The notes beneath the pieces are model-generated. The model ran no database searches. It worked only from the letters and a program-made list of their open reading frames with translations, and was not told the origin of the DNA. Made by a program: the position numbers and the translations under genes. Positions 7,005 to 15,302 of a stretch of DNA of 24,717 nucleotides are shown in pieces. Position 1 is the stretch's first letter, and each line of letters begins with the position of its first letter. The DNA comes from an uncultured Collinsella sp. (GTDB lineage Bacteria > Actinomycetota > Coriobacteriia > Coriobacteriales > Coriobacteriaceae), in contig UQMY01000034.1 of assembly GCA_900542325.1 (NCBI GenBank), positions 1 to 24,717 of the forward strand, in the 5' to 3' direction.

Positions 7005-7018
7005 GTTAGGAGATCGCC

Positions 7019-7450
7019 ATGGATACCCTTCCCATCACCACACCACGCCAAGCTGGCATCTATGTGCGTCAGGCACGCGAGTCGCAGGAAATCACCCGTG
7101 CGGCCCTCGCTAAAAAAGCCGGCGTTTCGGAGCGCCTGCTCGCATCGCTCGAGCTAGGAGACGCCACGGGTATTCGGCTCGACAAGTTACTGACCGTCTT
7201 TAACGCACTCGACATAGGTCTCTTTGCGCAAAGCGATAACGACTCCATCGCATCGCCCTCCGAACATCCGACGACGATAGCGGACCTCCCTATCGCGAAC
7301 TCGAATGCCCTGCCAAAGCCAAGCGTAGGCAGACGACCCGCCCGACAAGGAACGCCATCTTCCTATGGTGCCCTGCTGGCCCAAATCGCAGCCGAGCAAG
7401 GCCTTTCCGACACTTCAGGCCTCTCCTTTGGCTGTAAGGTTGTGAAATAA
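7019..7450 (+). CDS. hipB: HipB-type XRE antitoxin / autorepressor
   Basis: A 143-residue protein with an N-terminal helix-turn-helix of the Cro/C1 type (about residues 10-65: RQARESQEITRAALAKKAGVSERLLASLELGDATG). Its C-terminal half is unstructured-looking and rich in Ser and Pro, longer than in short HipB proteins. The start at 7019 follows GGAG with six spacer bases. Its stop is directly followed by the hipA ATG (TAAATG), so the two are coupled. By family knowledge HipB neutralises HipA and represses the operon. Three copies of a palindromic site upstream support this. Confidence 0.85.
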   Translation: MDTLPITTPRQAGIYVRQARESQEITRAALAKKAGVSERLLASLELGDATGIRLDKLLTVFNALDIGLFAQSDNDSIASPSEHPTTIADLPIANSNALPKPSVGRRPARQGTPSSYGALLAQIAAEQGLSDTSGLSFGCKVVK

Positions 7451-8755
7451 ATGGCAGAGATGGAGCTTGCGACCCTCATTTGTGGCGAAATCGCAGGCAC
7501 TCTCCGGCAAGACGAGCATGGACTCTGCAGTTTTGTATACGCCCCAACCTATCGCGGAGCACCACTATCGCTTACAATGCCGCTTTCCAATCGCACGTAT
7601 GGCCATAACATCGTCCGCCCGTTCCTATTTGGCCTTTTGCCCGACAGCCAAGAGCAGCGTCGCGCTATTGCCGCCGAGTATGACGTTGCATCCAACAACC
7701 CCGTCGCCCTCTTGTGCCATATCGGTCTTGACTGCGCAGGGGCCGTTCAGTTTTGTCGAACCGATCAATTAGGCGCCGCCCGCGGCAGGGTCTCGGCATA
7801 CCGCCCGCTTACCAATTCTCAAATCGCTCACAAGCTCAAAGCAATTCGCGATAACGAAAGAGAGACATGGATGGGCTCCAACGAAAGCTGGTCCCTGGGC
7901 GGCAACCAAGGCAAATTTGCACTAGCTTGGCATGATGGCCAATGGTGCGAATGTCTAGGGTCATCCCCCACTACCCATATCTTCAAAAATGGCGTCGTTG
8001 GGTTCAAACATCAGGCCTTAAACGAATTCGTCTGCATGAAAACGGCTCGGCGTGTTGGCATTCCAACTGCCAACGTCTCCTATTGCACATTTGAAGACGA
8101 AGCCGCACTCGTCGTTGAACGGTACGACAGAATGGTCAATAGCAGCGGAAATATCGAAAGGCTGCATCAGGAGGACTTTTGCCAGGCGCTCGGTGTATTG
8201 CCAAGCCAGAAATACACCGACGACGGAGGACCAACCACACGAGACATCCAAGAACGACTGATTAACACAGTCCCCCACCACATGAATCTTGTGCTTTTTA
8301 CCTATATGTTGTTCTATAACGCCATTATCGGAGCGCCTGACGCACACGCTAAAAACTACTCGCTCATCCTAGGTAAAGGCACAAACGCAGCGCTCGCACC
8401 CATGTACGATGTCGCATCGGGCTTGGCGTACGAACGTATGCGCCGCCGGGCGCGCCTTGCCATGAGCGTTGGCGGCGAAAATCGAGTGGGGCGCATCGGT
8501 CCAGGCGCTATCCGCCGATACCACGGTATGGGCGACCCCGCGCTGGAGGCGGCGCTCACCGATGCCGGGCTATCCGAGAAGTTTTGCTTTGCGACCATGA
8601 TGGATCTCGCCTACGAGGTGCCCATTTGTATGGAAGAGATCATGGACGAATACGCCGACCTGCCCGGCATGGCGGACCTGCGCGAGCATATGCTCGGCCC
8701 CGTCCGCGAAAACTGCCAGCGCACCCTCGACCTCATCAAGGCGGATATGGGCTAG
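7451..8755 (+). CDS. hipA: HipA-type serine/threonine kinase toxin
   Basis: A 434-residue HipA-family kinase. Residues 1-110 form the N-terminal subdomain typical of the family. A glycine-rich loop SLGGNQGKFAL (148-158) contains the serine that is autophosphorylated in characterised HipA proteins. The catalytic loop is GAPDAHAKN (294-302), with candidate catalytic D297. The metal-binding aspartate is in APMYDVASG (D320). All the key residues are there, so it looks active. E. coli HipA phosphorylates glutamyl-tRNA synthetase; the target here is unknown. It is translationally coupled to hipB and ends 31 nt before a terminator-like hairpin shared with pepD. Confidence 0.92.
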   Translation: MAEMELATLICGEIAGTLRQDEHGLCSFVYAPTYRGAPLSLTMPLSNRTYGHNIVRPFLFGLLPDSQEQRRAIAAEYDVASNNPVALLCHIGLDCAGAVQFCRTDQLGAARGRVSAYRPLTNSQIAHKLKAIRDNERETWMGSNESWSLGGNQGKFALAWHDGQWCECLGSSPTTHIFKNGVVGFKHQALNEFVCMKTARRVGIPTANVSYCTFEDEAALVVERYDRMVNSSGNIERLHQEDFCQALGVLPSQKYTDDGGPTTRDIQERLINTVPHHMNLVLFTYMLFYNAIIGAPDAHAKNYSLILGKGTNAALAPMYDVASGLAYERMRRRARLAMSVGGENRVGRIGPGAIRRYHGMGDPALEAALTDAGLSEKFCFATMMDLAYEVPICMEEIMDEYADLPGMADLREHMLGPVRENCQRTLDLIKADMG

Positions 8756-8785
8756 GCGCCAATCAATCCACATTTCTTAAAAGAA

Positions 8786-8825
8786 GAGGGGGGCACCCGT
8801 CGCAAAAGTTCGGATGCCCCCTCTC
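8786..8825. terminator. Hairpin between convergent hipA and pepD
   Basis: GAGGGGGGCA (8786-8795) pairs with TGCCCCCTC (8815-8823) with one bulged G, and CCG/CGG extends the stem inward. On the minus strand the stem is followed by TTCTTTT, so it suits termination of pepD best. It may also serve hipA, although on the plus strand there is no T-run. Confidence 0.7.
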
Positions 8826-8880
8826 GTAATGTCATTTGCAATCCGCTAGCACGTGGCTCGAACTGCTGCTAGCGCGACCT

Positions 8881-10338
8881 TTACGCAGCGAGGCGCTTGA
8901 GGACGTCGATGAGCAGCTCGTAGAAGCGCTCGGCAGAAGCGAGCTCCATGCTCTCGTCCGGGGTGTGGACATCGGAGAGCGTCGGTCCCACGGCGATGGC
9001 GTCCAGGCCGTGCAGGGCCTCGGCAAACAGGCCGCACTCAAGGCCGGCGTGAATGGACTCGATGCGCAGCTCGGAGCCAAAGAGCTCGCGATAGCTCTCG
9101 ACAAAGACGTCGCGGACCGGCGAATGCTCGGCATAGCTCCAGCCGGGATACTCGAACTCGAACTTGGCGTCGAAGCCCAGGACATCGGCCAACGTCTGCA
9201 GGCGGTCCTTGAACTCGTTCTGCAGCGAGGTGATCGAGGAGCGCGGGGACAGCATGATCTTGACCTGGTCGTCGGAAGTGGCGACCACGCCGATGTTGGA
9301 GGAAACCTCGACGGAGCCGTCGGTGGCGACGTTGCGGCGAATCACGCCGTTAGGGGCAAGACGCAGGGCGCGGATGAGGGCAAGCGCGGACTTCTGGTCC
9401 ATGGCCTCGACCTCGGCATCGTCGGCAATCTCGACGGTGCAGGTAAAGCCGGGGTCGAAGACCTCGAGCTCGGCAGTGACGTCGGCGATGATGCCCTTTG
9501 CGATCTGGGCCGCGGCCTCGGCGGCAGCGTGGTCGGCGTAGACCAGAACAGCCTTGCACTCACGGTTGATGGCGTTGTCCTTGGTGCCGCCGTTAAAGCT
9601 GACGATGGCGGGCTCGCCGGCGACCATCAGGCGGTCGATGATACGGGCCATGATGAGGTTGCCGTTGCCGCGCTCCAGGTTGATATCGTTGCCGGAATGA
9701 CCACCCAGTAGGCCGGAGATGTCGAGCGTGAGGGTGCTGCCGGTCTTGTGCTCGCGCACGATGGGGCAGGTGTAGGTAACGACGACGCCGCCGGCGCAGC
9801 TGACGGTGGCAACGCCCTCTTCCTCGGAGTCAAGGTTAATCATGGTGCGGGCGCTAATCTGGGACTTGTCGAGCGTCTCGGCGCCGACCAGGCCAGTCTC
9901 CTCGTCGGTGGTGAATACGCACTCGAGGGCGGGGTGAACGATCGAATCGTCATCGAGAACAGTGAGCATCAGAGCGACGGCGATACCGTTGTCGGCGCCC
10001 AGGGTGGTGCCGTTAGCGGTGAGGACGCCGTCCTTGACGACCAGGTCGATACCGTCGGTCGTAAAGTCGTGCTCAACAGAGCCCAACTTGTCGCACACCA
10101 TATCGATGTGGCCCTGCAGCATCACGGTCGGGGCATTCTCGGCGCCGGCAGAAGCGGGCTTGCGAATGATGACGTTGTAGACCTCGTCCTGGTACACATC
10201 GAGGCCGCGCTCCTTGGCAAACGCAACCAGGAAATCGCTGATGCCCTTCTCGTTGCCAGACCCACGAGGGATCGCGCTGACCTCCTCAAAGAAATGGAAC
10301 AGCTGGGCGGGCTCGTAGCCGGTGATCTTGTAATCCAT
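8881..10338 (-). CDS. pepD: M20 family aminoacyl-histidine dipeptidase (PepD-like)
   Basis: A 485-residue zinc dipeptidase of the PepD/carnosinase-like group, expected to cleave Xaa-His and other dipeptides in the cytoplasm. Metal and catalytic residues are visible in order: GHIDMV (H77, D79), TTLGADNGIA (D116), TTDEETGL (E146/E147), INLDSEEEG, and IHAGLECGLF near the C-terminus. The central lid/dimerisation domain includes SGLLGGHSGNDI. Length matches the family (about 485). The start at 10338 has an excellent AAGGAGG ribosome site 6 nt upstream; the longer frame from 10443 lacks one. It is convergent with hipA and appears monocistronic. Confidence 0.94.
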   Translation of the reverse strand: MDYKITGYEPAQLFHFFEEVSAIPRGSGNEKGISDFLVAFAKERGLDVYQDEVYNVIIRKPASAGAENAPTVMLQGHIDMVCDKLGSVEHDFTTDGIDLVVKDGVLTANGTTLGADNGIAVALMLTVLDDDSIVHPALECVFTTDEETGLVGAETLDKSQISARTMINLDSEEEGVATVSCAGGVVVTYTCPIVREHKTGSTLTLDISGLLGGHSGNDINLERGNGNLIMARIIDRLMVAGEPAIVSFNGGTKDNAINRECKAVLVYADHAAAEAAAQIAKGIIADVTAELEVFDPGFTCTVEIADDAEVEAMDQKSALALIRALRLAPNGVIRRNVATDGSVEVSSNIGVVATSDDQVKIMLSPRSSITSLQNEFKDRLQTLADVLGFDAKFEFEYPGWSYAEHSPVRDVFVESYRELFGSELRIESIHAGLECGLFAEALHGLDAIAVGPTLSDVHTPDESMELASAERFYELLIDVLKRLAA

Positions 10339-10382
10339 GGTGCCTCCTTGGCGCAACTGGTTAGACAGTAAGACATGCGACT

Positions 10383-10410
10383 TGTATATTCCCAGACTTT
10401 GCGTGCATAA
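10383..10410 (-). promoter_or_regulatory. Possible pepD promoter
   Basis: On the minus strand, TTATGC (10405-10410) and TATACA (10383-10388) are 16 bp apart, about 45 nt before the pepD start. It is the best match in the gap, but the -35 box is weak. Confidence 0.35.
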
Positions 10411-10486
10411 ACCAGTCGAAAACGCCGAGCGCCCTTGCATCATCGGCTAACGGTGAGGAAACGCCACTTTATCAAGGTAAAGCAAG

Positions 10487-11008
10487 CTAGACGGGCCGTG
10501 CAGAGGGAACGTTGGACCCCCCAACCAACCTCAACGCCTGTTGAACATTAATGCATACACCATTGGTATGTTTAATAAGATTCTTGTCCTCCGTCACGAC
10601 GTAATCGGCATCAATGCGATTGGCGACGCCCAGCATCAGGTCGTCCTCAAAGTCATTGTGGTGGTACTTGAACACAAAGGAGTCGAAGACCTCGTCTGCA
10701 CCGACCGGGGCGATGAGGGCTAGCTCGCGCATCTGTCGAACGCATGCCCAGGCCGTTTCGTCTGCCGCCGCAATGGCGTTATCGCTCAGTGAGCCAGTCT
10801 TTCTTCGGCACTCCTGCTTGATTGCCGCCGAGACAAGATATGAAACGTCTTTGACCGAAAGCGACGAGGCAAACAGGGCAATCCGCTCCGAGGCGTCGGC
10901 AATCTCGATCAGATGGACGACATTTGCCGTACGGTCGGACCTGCCAGAAAAATAATCCATCCATACGTTGGTATCGATTAACAGCTTGAGGACGCCTTCT
11001 GTGCTCAT
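10487..11008 (-). CDS. PIN-domain toxin (probable endoribonuclease)
   Basis: A 173-residue PIN-domain protein. The acidic residues expected for the metal site are in LLIDTNVWMDYF near the N-terminus, the middle segment SVKDVSYLV, and FEDDLMLGVANRIDADYVVTEDKNL. PIN toxins cut RNA, often tRNA or rRNA; the target here is unknown. The start at 11008 overlaps the antitoxin stop by four bases (ATGA), the arrangement typical of toxin-antitoxin pairs. A GTG 12 nt upstream is a weaker alternative. The partner belongs to the RelB/DinJ group rather than the VapB group usually found with PIN toxins. Confidence 0.87.
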   Translation of the reverse strand: MSTEGVLKLLIDTNVWMDYFSGRSDRTANVVHLIEIADASERIALFASSLSVKDVSYLVSAAIKQECRRKTGSLSDNAIAAADETAWACVRQMRELALIAPVGADEVFDSFVFKYHHNDFEDDLMLGVANRIDADYVVTEDKNLIKHTNGVCINVQQALRLVGGSNVPSARPV

Positions 11009-11364
11009 AGTTCCACCCACTCGGGATAGCGCTCCGCCATGGCCTCCTCATAGAGGTCGTCATAGTCTCCCGAGAACTCAGGGATGGGGATGCCGTATTT
11101 GAGGCACGAATCGCGAACGATATGGCTGCCTTGCGCGGCCCTTGACTCCATGCGCCGGGGCTCCACTCCGTCAGAAACCGGAGCCGCCGCGTCTCCCTTC
11201 GAGGGCATGCGTCCGTTAACGACCAGATACTCCCAAAGTGTCCGAACGGCTTGTGACGGCGTCATGCCAATATGAGTCAGGACGGCGTCTCCCGCCTCTT
11301 TGAGCTGGCGATCTATACGCACGTTCATCTGAACTGGCCGTGAGTCTAGTATCGACATAGACAT
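11005..11364 (-). CDS. RelB/DinJ-type antitoxin
   Basis: A 119-residue protein whose first 60 residues match the ribbon-helix-helix of the RelB/DinJ family (VQMNVRIDRQLKEAGDAVL, then GMTPSQAVRTLWEYL). The C-terminal part is acidic (EFSGDYDDLYEEAMAERYPEW), as expected for a segment that wraps and neutralises a toxin. AAAGGAG stands seven bases before the ATG at 11364. It is the first gene of a two-gene operon with the PIN toxin and probably represses it through the palindrome just upstream. Confidence 0.87.
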   Translation of the reverse strand: MSMSILDSRPVQMNVRIDRQLKEAGDAVLTHIGMTPSQAVRTLWEYLVVNGRMPSKGDAAAPVSDGVEPRRMESRAAQGSHIVRDSCLKYGIPIPEFSGDYDDLYEEAMAERYPEWVEL

Positions 11365-11375
11365 GTTGACTCCTT

Positions 11376-11408
11376 TTGCTATACGCTTTCCTTAATTAAG
11401 TATAGCAA
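11376..11408 (-). promoter_or_regulatory. Palindromic operator of the toxin-antitoxin operon
   Basis: TTGCTATAC (11376-11384) and GTATAGCAA (11400-11408) form a perfect 9-bp inverted repeat with a 15-bp spacer. The minus strand contains a near-consensus -10 box TATACT within the upstream arm. The position right before the antitoxin ribosome site fits autorepression. Confidence 0.7.
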
Positions 11409-11481
11409 TTTGTCAGACAGACAGACGCCTCAGTACTGAAGCGTTCGTTTGACCGGGTTTGCCGTTGTGGGATTAGTCAAT

Positions 11482-11524
11482 AAAAGAAGCTGATACATGT
11501 TTGAGATAACTGCCCACATCAGCT
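11482..11524 (-). terminator. Probable terminator of the peptide operon
   Basis: On the minus strand AGCTGAT (11518-11524) pairs with ATCAGCT (11488-11494), followed by TCTTTTATT. It lies about 55 nt past the stop of the last gene of the operon. The loop is long, so the assignment is moderate. The rest of 11409-11579 shows no gene. Confidence 0.5.
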
Positions 11525-11579
11525 GCAATTCGCTATCCACAGGCAATGAGTCCCGCAACGAAGCGCCATGCACAAGCTT

Positions 11580-13211
11580 TTACAGTTCAATCACTTCGTC
11601 GCAAGCCTCAAGCAACTCGGGATCATGCGAGACAACAACCACTATATGATCTTCTTTCTTCTGTTGCAGAATATCAATGAACGCTGACCTACTCGCTCCG
11701 TCAAGAGCCGACGTCGGTTCATCGAATAACATGACGGGCGAGTCCTTGAGCAATACACGAATAATCGCAATCTTCTGCTTCTCACCACCCGATATATTAT
11801 GGTTTTGCTCGTCCAGCACCCCATCAAGACCATTGGGAAGTGTTGAGACCAGTTTGGTCAGACCAAACTGGTCTACAAGTCGCCCGACTTCAAGAATTGG
11901 ACAATTATCGCCCGCGAGTAGCGCCAGATTCTCTCTGAGTGTTCCGTTAACGATATCAGGTTCTTGCTCGGCAATACCAACGACATACGAGCGTAGATTA
12001 ATAGAATCAATCTGGCTCAAATCAACCTCGTCATAAGCAATAGTCCCAACGCAATCATCGGGATATAGACCAGCTATGCCATCGAGAAGCGTGCTTTTCC
12101 CGCTTCCGTTTGCGCCCGACACGCCGTATAAGACTCCTCGATTAAGCGAGATGAGCTCTGGATAATCTATGATTCGATCGGTATCAGGGCGACAAATCGA
12201 CAGGCCCTTGCACACAAGTGAAACAGGAGAACCAATGCGGACAGAACCGTTCGCCTCTTCATCCATTGCCCAAAGGCGCTTAAGGCGTTGGGCGCTCACC
12301 TTGCTCGCCTGGTAGCTTTTGCCCCAAGAAAGCAAGTTCACCAGAGCAGAATTGGCGCTCGAATAATAGCTCAATGCCGTCAGCAGAAAACCAACCGGCA
12401 TTTTACCTGCGACAATCTCACAGCCTCCAATCGCGAGCAAACAGAACTGCGCAAAGGAAAAAATCAACTGATTCGCAAGTTCGAACCGTGATCCGGCTTT
12501 TTGGTTAGCCAATATAGCTGGATAAAGACCATCGAAAGCCTTCTGCAGCCTCAAGGAATAGAAATCAAATAATGAATGGCGACGAAGAAAGGAGACGCTC
12601 TCCAGCTGGCTCTGGAGAGTCCCATAGAAAGCAGCGGTCTTTTCTTGAAAATCAAAGCCTCGATTGAACAGCAGCCCGCTAAACAATCGATAAACTACTG
12701 CCCCCGTAACGATGCAGGCTAGACAGGCAATCGCCATCGCAATGTTTATATTCATCAACATAATCAAGGAACAGATAATCGTTGCAACACCGCCAATGAT
12801 ATTTGACGCCGATGTTATTCCGAATATTATGAGGTCGTTTGAATCGTGATTGATTTGCTGATTATAATAGCCCGCATCAAATCCGATGAAAAACTTCCGG
12901 GGCAAACGCTTGACGTGTTCAAGTGTGTCAGCGTTAAGTTGATATCCCGCATGCGCTTGAAGGTCGACATAGATTAGGGAAGTCCAATAGGCCAACACCG
13001 ACCCCACAATGGCGACCACGCCAATCGCGAAAATACATAAGACTAGCGTCCGCAAACTAATACCGAGGACATTTTTTGCCGCCAGCACATTTACAGTCAG
13101 TCCCAACAGATATGGTTCAGCAAGGCTGCACAGCTGAGACAAGACATCGAGAAGCAGATAGACATAAAGCCTTGGCTTATGGAGGAGATATATCTTCCAA
13201 AATCTAAACAT
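11580..13211 (-). CDS. ABC exporter (fused membrane and ATPase domains)
   Basis: A half-transporter of about 543 residues, expected to work as a dimer. Roughly six transmembrane helices fill residues 1-300. The ATPase domain follows, with Walker A GVSGANGSGKST, Q-loop region, signature SGGEKQKIAI, Walker B VMLFDEPTSALD and switch histidine in VVVSHD. There is no N-terminal C39 peptidase domain, so it does not cleave a double-glycine leader itself. The start at 13211 (MFRFWKIYLL) overlaps the maturase stop by 8 nt; an ATG at 13226 is an alternative. As the last gene after a radical SAM maturase, it is the likely exporter of the modified peptide. Confidence 0.85.
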   Translation of the reverse strand: MFRFWKIYLLHKPRLYVYLLLDVLSQLCSLAEPYLLGLTVNVLAAKNVLGISLRTLVLCIFAIGVVAIVGSVLAYWTSLIYVDLQAHAGYQLNADTLEHVKRLPRKFFIGFDAGYYNQQINHDSNDLIIFGITSASNIIGGVATIICSLIMLMNINIAMAIACLACIVTGAVVYRLFSGLLFNRGFDFQEKTAAFYGTLQSQLESVSFLRRHSLFDFYSLRLQKAFDGLYPAILANQKAGSRFELANQLIFSFAQFCLLAIGGCEIVAGKMPVGFLLTALSYYSSANSALVNLLSWGKSYQASKVSAQRLKRLWAMDEEANGSVRIGSPVSLVCKGLSICRPDTDRIIDYPELISLNRGVLYGVSGANGSGKSTLLDGIAGLYPDDCVGTIAYDEVDLSQIDSINLRSYVVGIAEQEPDIVNGTLRENLALLAGDNCPILEVGRLVDQFGLTKLVSTLPNGLDGVLDEQNHNISGGEKQKIAIIRVLLKDSPVMLFDEPTSALDGASRSAFIDILQQKKEDHIVVVVSHDPELLEACDEVIEL

Positions 13212-14490
13212 CGTGATTTGCCTCATGCGAATACTGATAATTACAAGCCAACCGCATTCTCTGCCTGGCATTGAATTTAACGCTCGCGCATTTTCTCTGA
13301 CCCTCCATCGCGGCGTGGGGACATCCGCCCATACAAGCCGGAAACATTACACACTCGCCACATACTGGGTCGTTTGGTAAATACTCCATCCATTTCAAAT
13401 AGTTCGAATTAGCTTTCACACCTTCTCGAACATTTCCAACGGCGCACTCGCCCTTGCCAACCTCATCCCAACATTTAAAAAGTCTACCAAGCGGATCGAT
13501 GACAAACGAATTAAGGGAAACCGCACAGCAGACGCCTGGTTCATACGGCGTAAACGGAATAACGTTGAATCCGCGCTCGCTAGCTTTATCCATAAAGAAC
13601 GTTTCAACTTGAGAGAATCCACGCTGAGAAAAACAATGAATGTCATTTGAGCAAGTATCGTTAACATTGTCGACCGCAGCAAGATAAATCGCGACTTTAC
13701 CGCGAAGCCCTTTAGCGTCAAGCTCGTCAATCAACGCATCGACCTCTTTGCTGTTGGACTCATCGACGTTCACGCGAATGGTAATCTGAAGAACATCGGC
13801 ACATGAGATGATATTGTCGATAATGGCATCATATGTCGGACGACCGTCGGCCGGGACCCTCCGCGAATCATGATCCCTCTTTGAGCCATCAATAGTGATT
13901 TGAACCGAACCGATCTGACAATCAGCAAGCTTCTGAGCAATTTCTCGCGTCAGGAGATATCCGTTCGTTACCATTCCGGCAGAATAAGTAGCGCCTGGCC
14001 TAATCGCCCCTCTCAGTTCTTTTGTCAGTCGCTCGATCATGTCCACACAGAGTAGGGGTTCGCCTCCATACCAGTCAACGTGAAGATCGTTGATCCCGGA
14101 ATAGCCGGAACGCACGAATTCTGCGATATCCGTCATTGTCTCTTCTGACATAGTGGGGTGCGAGCAGCCTTTTTCATAGCAGTAGGGACACCTAAAATTG
14201 CATGCCAGCGTTGGAGCAATCGTCAGTCCTAAATAGTCATTTGCAAACCTTGCCGACAAGCTCTCAAGCATCAACATTCGCCGCTCGTCAACATCGTCAT
14301 CTACCAACATGCCACCCATCTTAAGGGCCTCTTCGAAATCACCATCCAAGGCGGCGGCACCCTTGCGATATAAATTCAGCTCATTCGTGTGCGCAGCGTC
14401 AAGGTCGAGAACGCCACCAGACTGGGTATTGTAGATAGTGATACCGTTCACATCATTCTCTTCAATAACGTTAAATTCAGACTCTTTCAT
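13204..14490 (-). CDS. Radical SAM/SPASM peptide maturase
   Basis: A 428-residue radical SAM enzyme. The SAM-cluster motif CNFRCPYC (C97, C101, C104) and GGEP (142-145) are intact. The C-terminal SPASM-type region has many cysteines that could bind auxiliary iron-sulfur clusters (C321/C322, C340, C349, C377, C380, C386, C390, C401). Such enzymes make thioether or C-C crosslinks in ribosomal peptides. The cysteine-rich peptide encoded at the start of the operon is the obvious substrate. The first 90 residues precede the SAM domain and could include a peptide-binding region, but no RRE is recognised. The start joins the previous stop (TAAATG). The relation may be to Cys-rich-peptide maturases of the CcpM kind; this is a guess. 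Confidence 0.88.
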   Translation of the reverse strand: MKESEFNVIEENDVNGITIYNTQSGGVLDLDAAHTNELNLYRKGAAALDGDFEEALKMGGMLVDDDVDERRMLMLESLSARFANDYLGLTIAPTLACNFRCPYCYEKGCSHPTMSEETMTDIAEFVRSGYSGINDLHVDWYGGEPLLCVDMIERLTKELRGAIRPGATYSAGMVTNGYLLTREIAQKLADCQIGSVQITIDGSKRDHDSRRVPADGRPTYDAIIDNIISCADVLQITIRVNVDESNSKEVDALIDELDAKGLRGKVAIYLAAVDNVNDTCSNDIHCFSQRGFSQVETFFMDKASERGFNVIPFTPYEPGVCCAVSLNSFVIDPLGRLFKCWDEVGKGECAVGNVREGVKANSNYLKWMEYLPNDPVCGECVMFPACMGGCPHAAMEGQRKCASVKFNARQRMRLACNYQYSHEANHDV

Positions 14491-15300
14491 TTATATGCTC
14501 CGTTTTCTGATAGCACCCTTGATAGCCCAACAAAGTCCGAGGATGACAATGGGAACGACTGTTGCCAGCGCTACAAACAGCAACGTCCCCGGCACGATGA
14601 ATTGAATTGGTCGCGGAGACGCAAGGGTCGCCAGCCATGTCAAGTGCAGTGGCATATTTGGATTCCCGTACCCCAAATAAAGCAGCAGGATGATGAACGA
14701 TAGAACAAACGCGCCATTTCCAAAGAGCGAGATGGCCAGGACGAGCAGCAGGCATAACGTTGTGCAAATCAAGGCAGCAAGAGACAGTCGAAGAAGAAAC
14801 TCTCCGATCATATCCATCGTCATTCCTATGCCACTCGCGCTTTGGACCACACCAACGAGTATCGAAAAGAGAACAAAACCACCGACAAGCGTGACAATCG
14901 AGACAAGAGTCCTTGCAACCAACAACTGTACTGTTTTCATTCCCCTTGCATAGGAAGCAAGCCATTGAGATCCCGTTATCGGAGTTCGAAACGCATAGCC
15001 GATGACGAGAACAGCAACAATAGGAAAGAACAGAGAATGGGCAAGCGGTGCCACAGCGGAAAGGTAGCGAGCTCCGTCTTTAACGAGGTCTCCCGGAATT
15101 CCCACAAAACCATATTGTGGGTTTGGAAAGAAGCCCATAACACCGTCGCCAAGCCAATCGCTCGTTCCGTAGGCTCTCCATGGTTCATAAGACACAGAAT
15201 AAAGCAATGCGAGCACGAAACCTGCCGCAATCAGCAGAAGAGGCGCTTTGCTCTTCATAACTCGATAGGCTTCAGCCTTAATCATATCTTCGCAGCGCAT
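14491..15300 (-). CDS. ABC-2-type permease subunit 2
   Basis: A 269-residue membrane protein with about six hydrophobic helices (for example LLLIAAGFVLALLYSVSY, FPIVAVLVIGYAF, LLVARTLVSIVTLVGGFVLFSILVGVV, LICTTLCLLLVLAI). It resembles permeases paired with CcmA/BcrA-like ATPases that lack their own ATPase domain. The start at 15300 has AGGAGG upstream, inside the end of the previous gene; an earlier ATG at 15360 has no such site. With the adjacent permease and ATPase it probably forms one transporter. In bacteriocin clusters such three-part pumps often give self-immunity; here that is inference. Confidence 0.75.
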   Translation of the reverse strand: MRCEDMIKAEAYRVMKSKAPLLLIAAGFVLALLYSVSYEPWRAYGTSDWLGDGVMGFFPNPQYGFVGIPGDLVKDGARYLSAVAPLAHSLFFPIVAVLVIGYAFRTPITGSQWLASYARGMKTVQLLVARTLVSIVTLVGGFVLFSILVGVVQSASGIGMTMDMIGEFLLRLSLAALICTTLCLLLVLAISLFGNGAFVLSFIILLLYLGYGNPNMPLHLTWLATLASPRPIQFIVPGTLLFVALATVVPIVILGLCWAIKGAIRKRSI

Positions 15301-15302
15301 TT

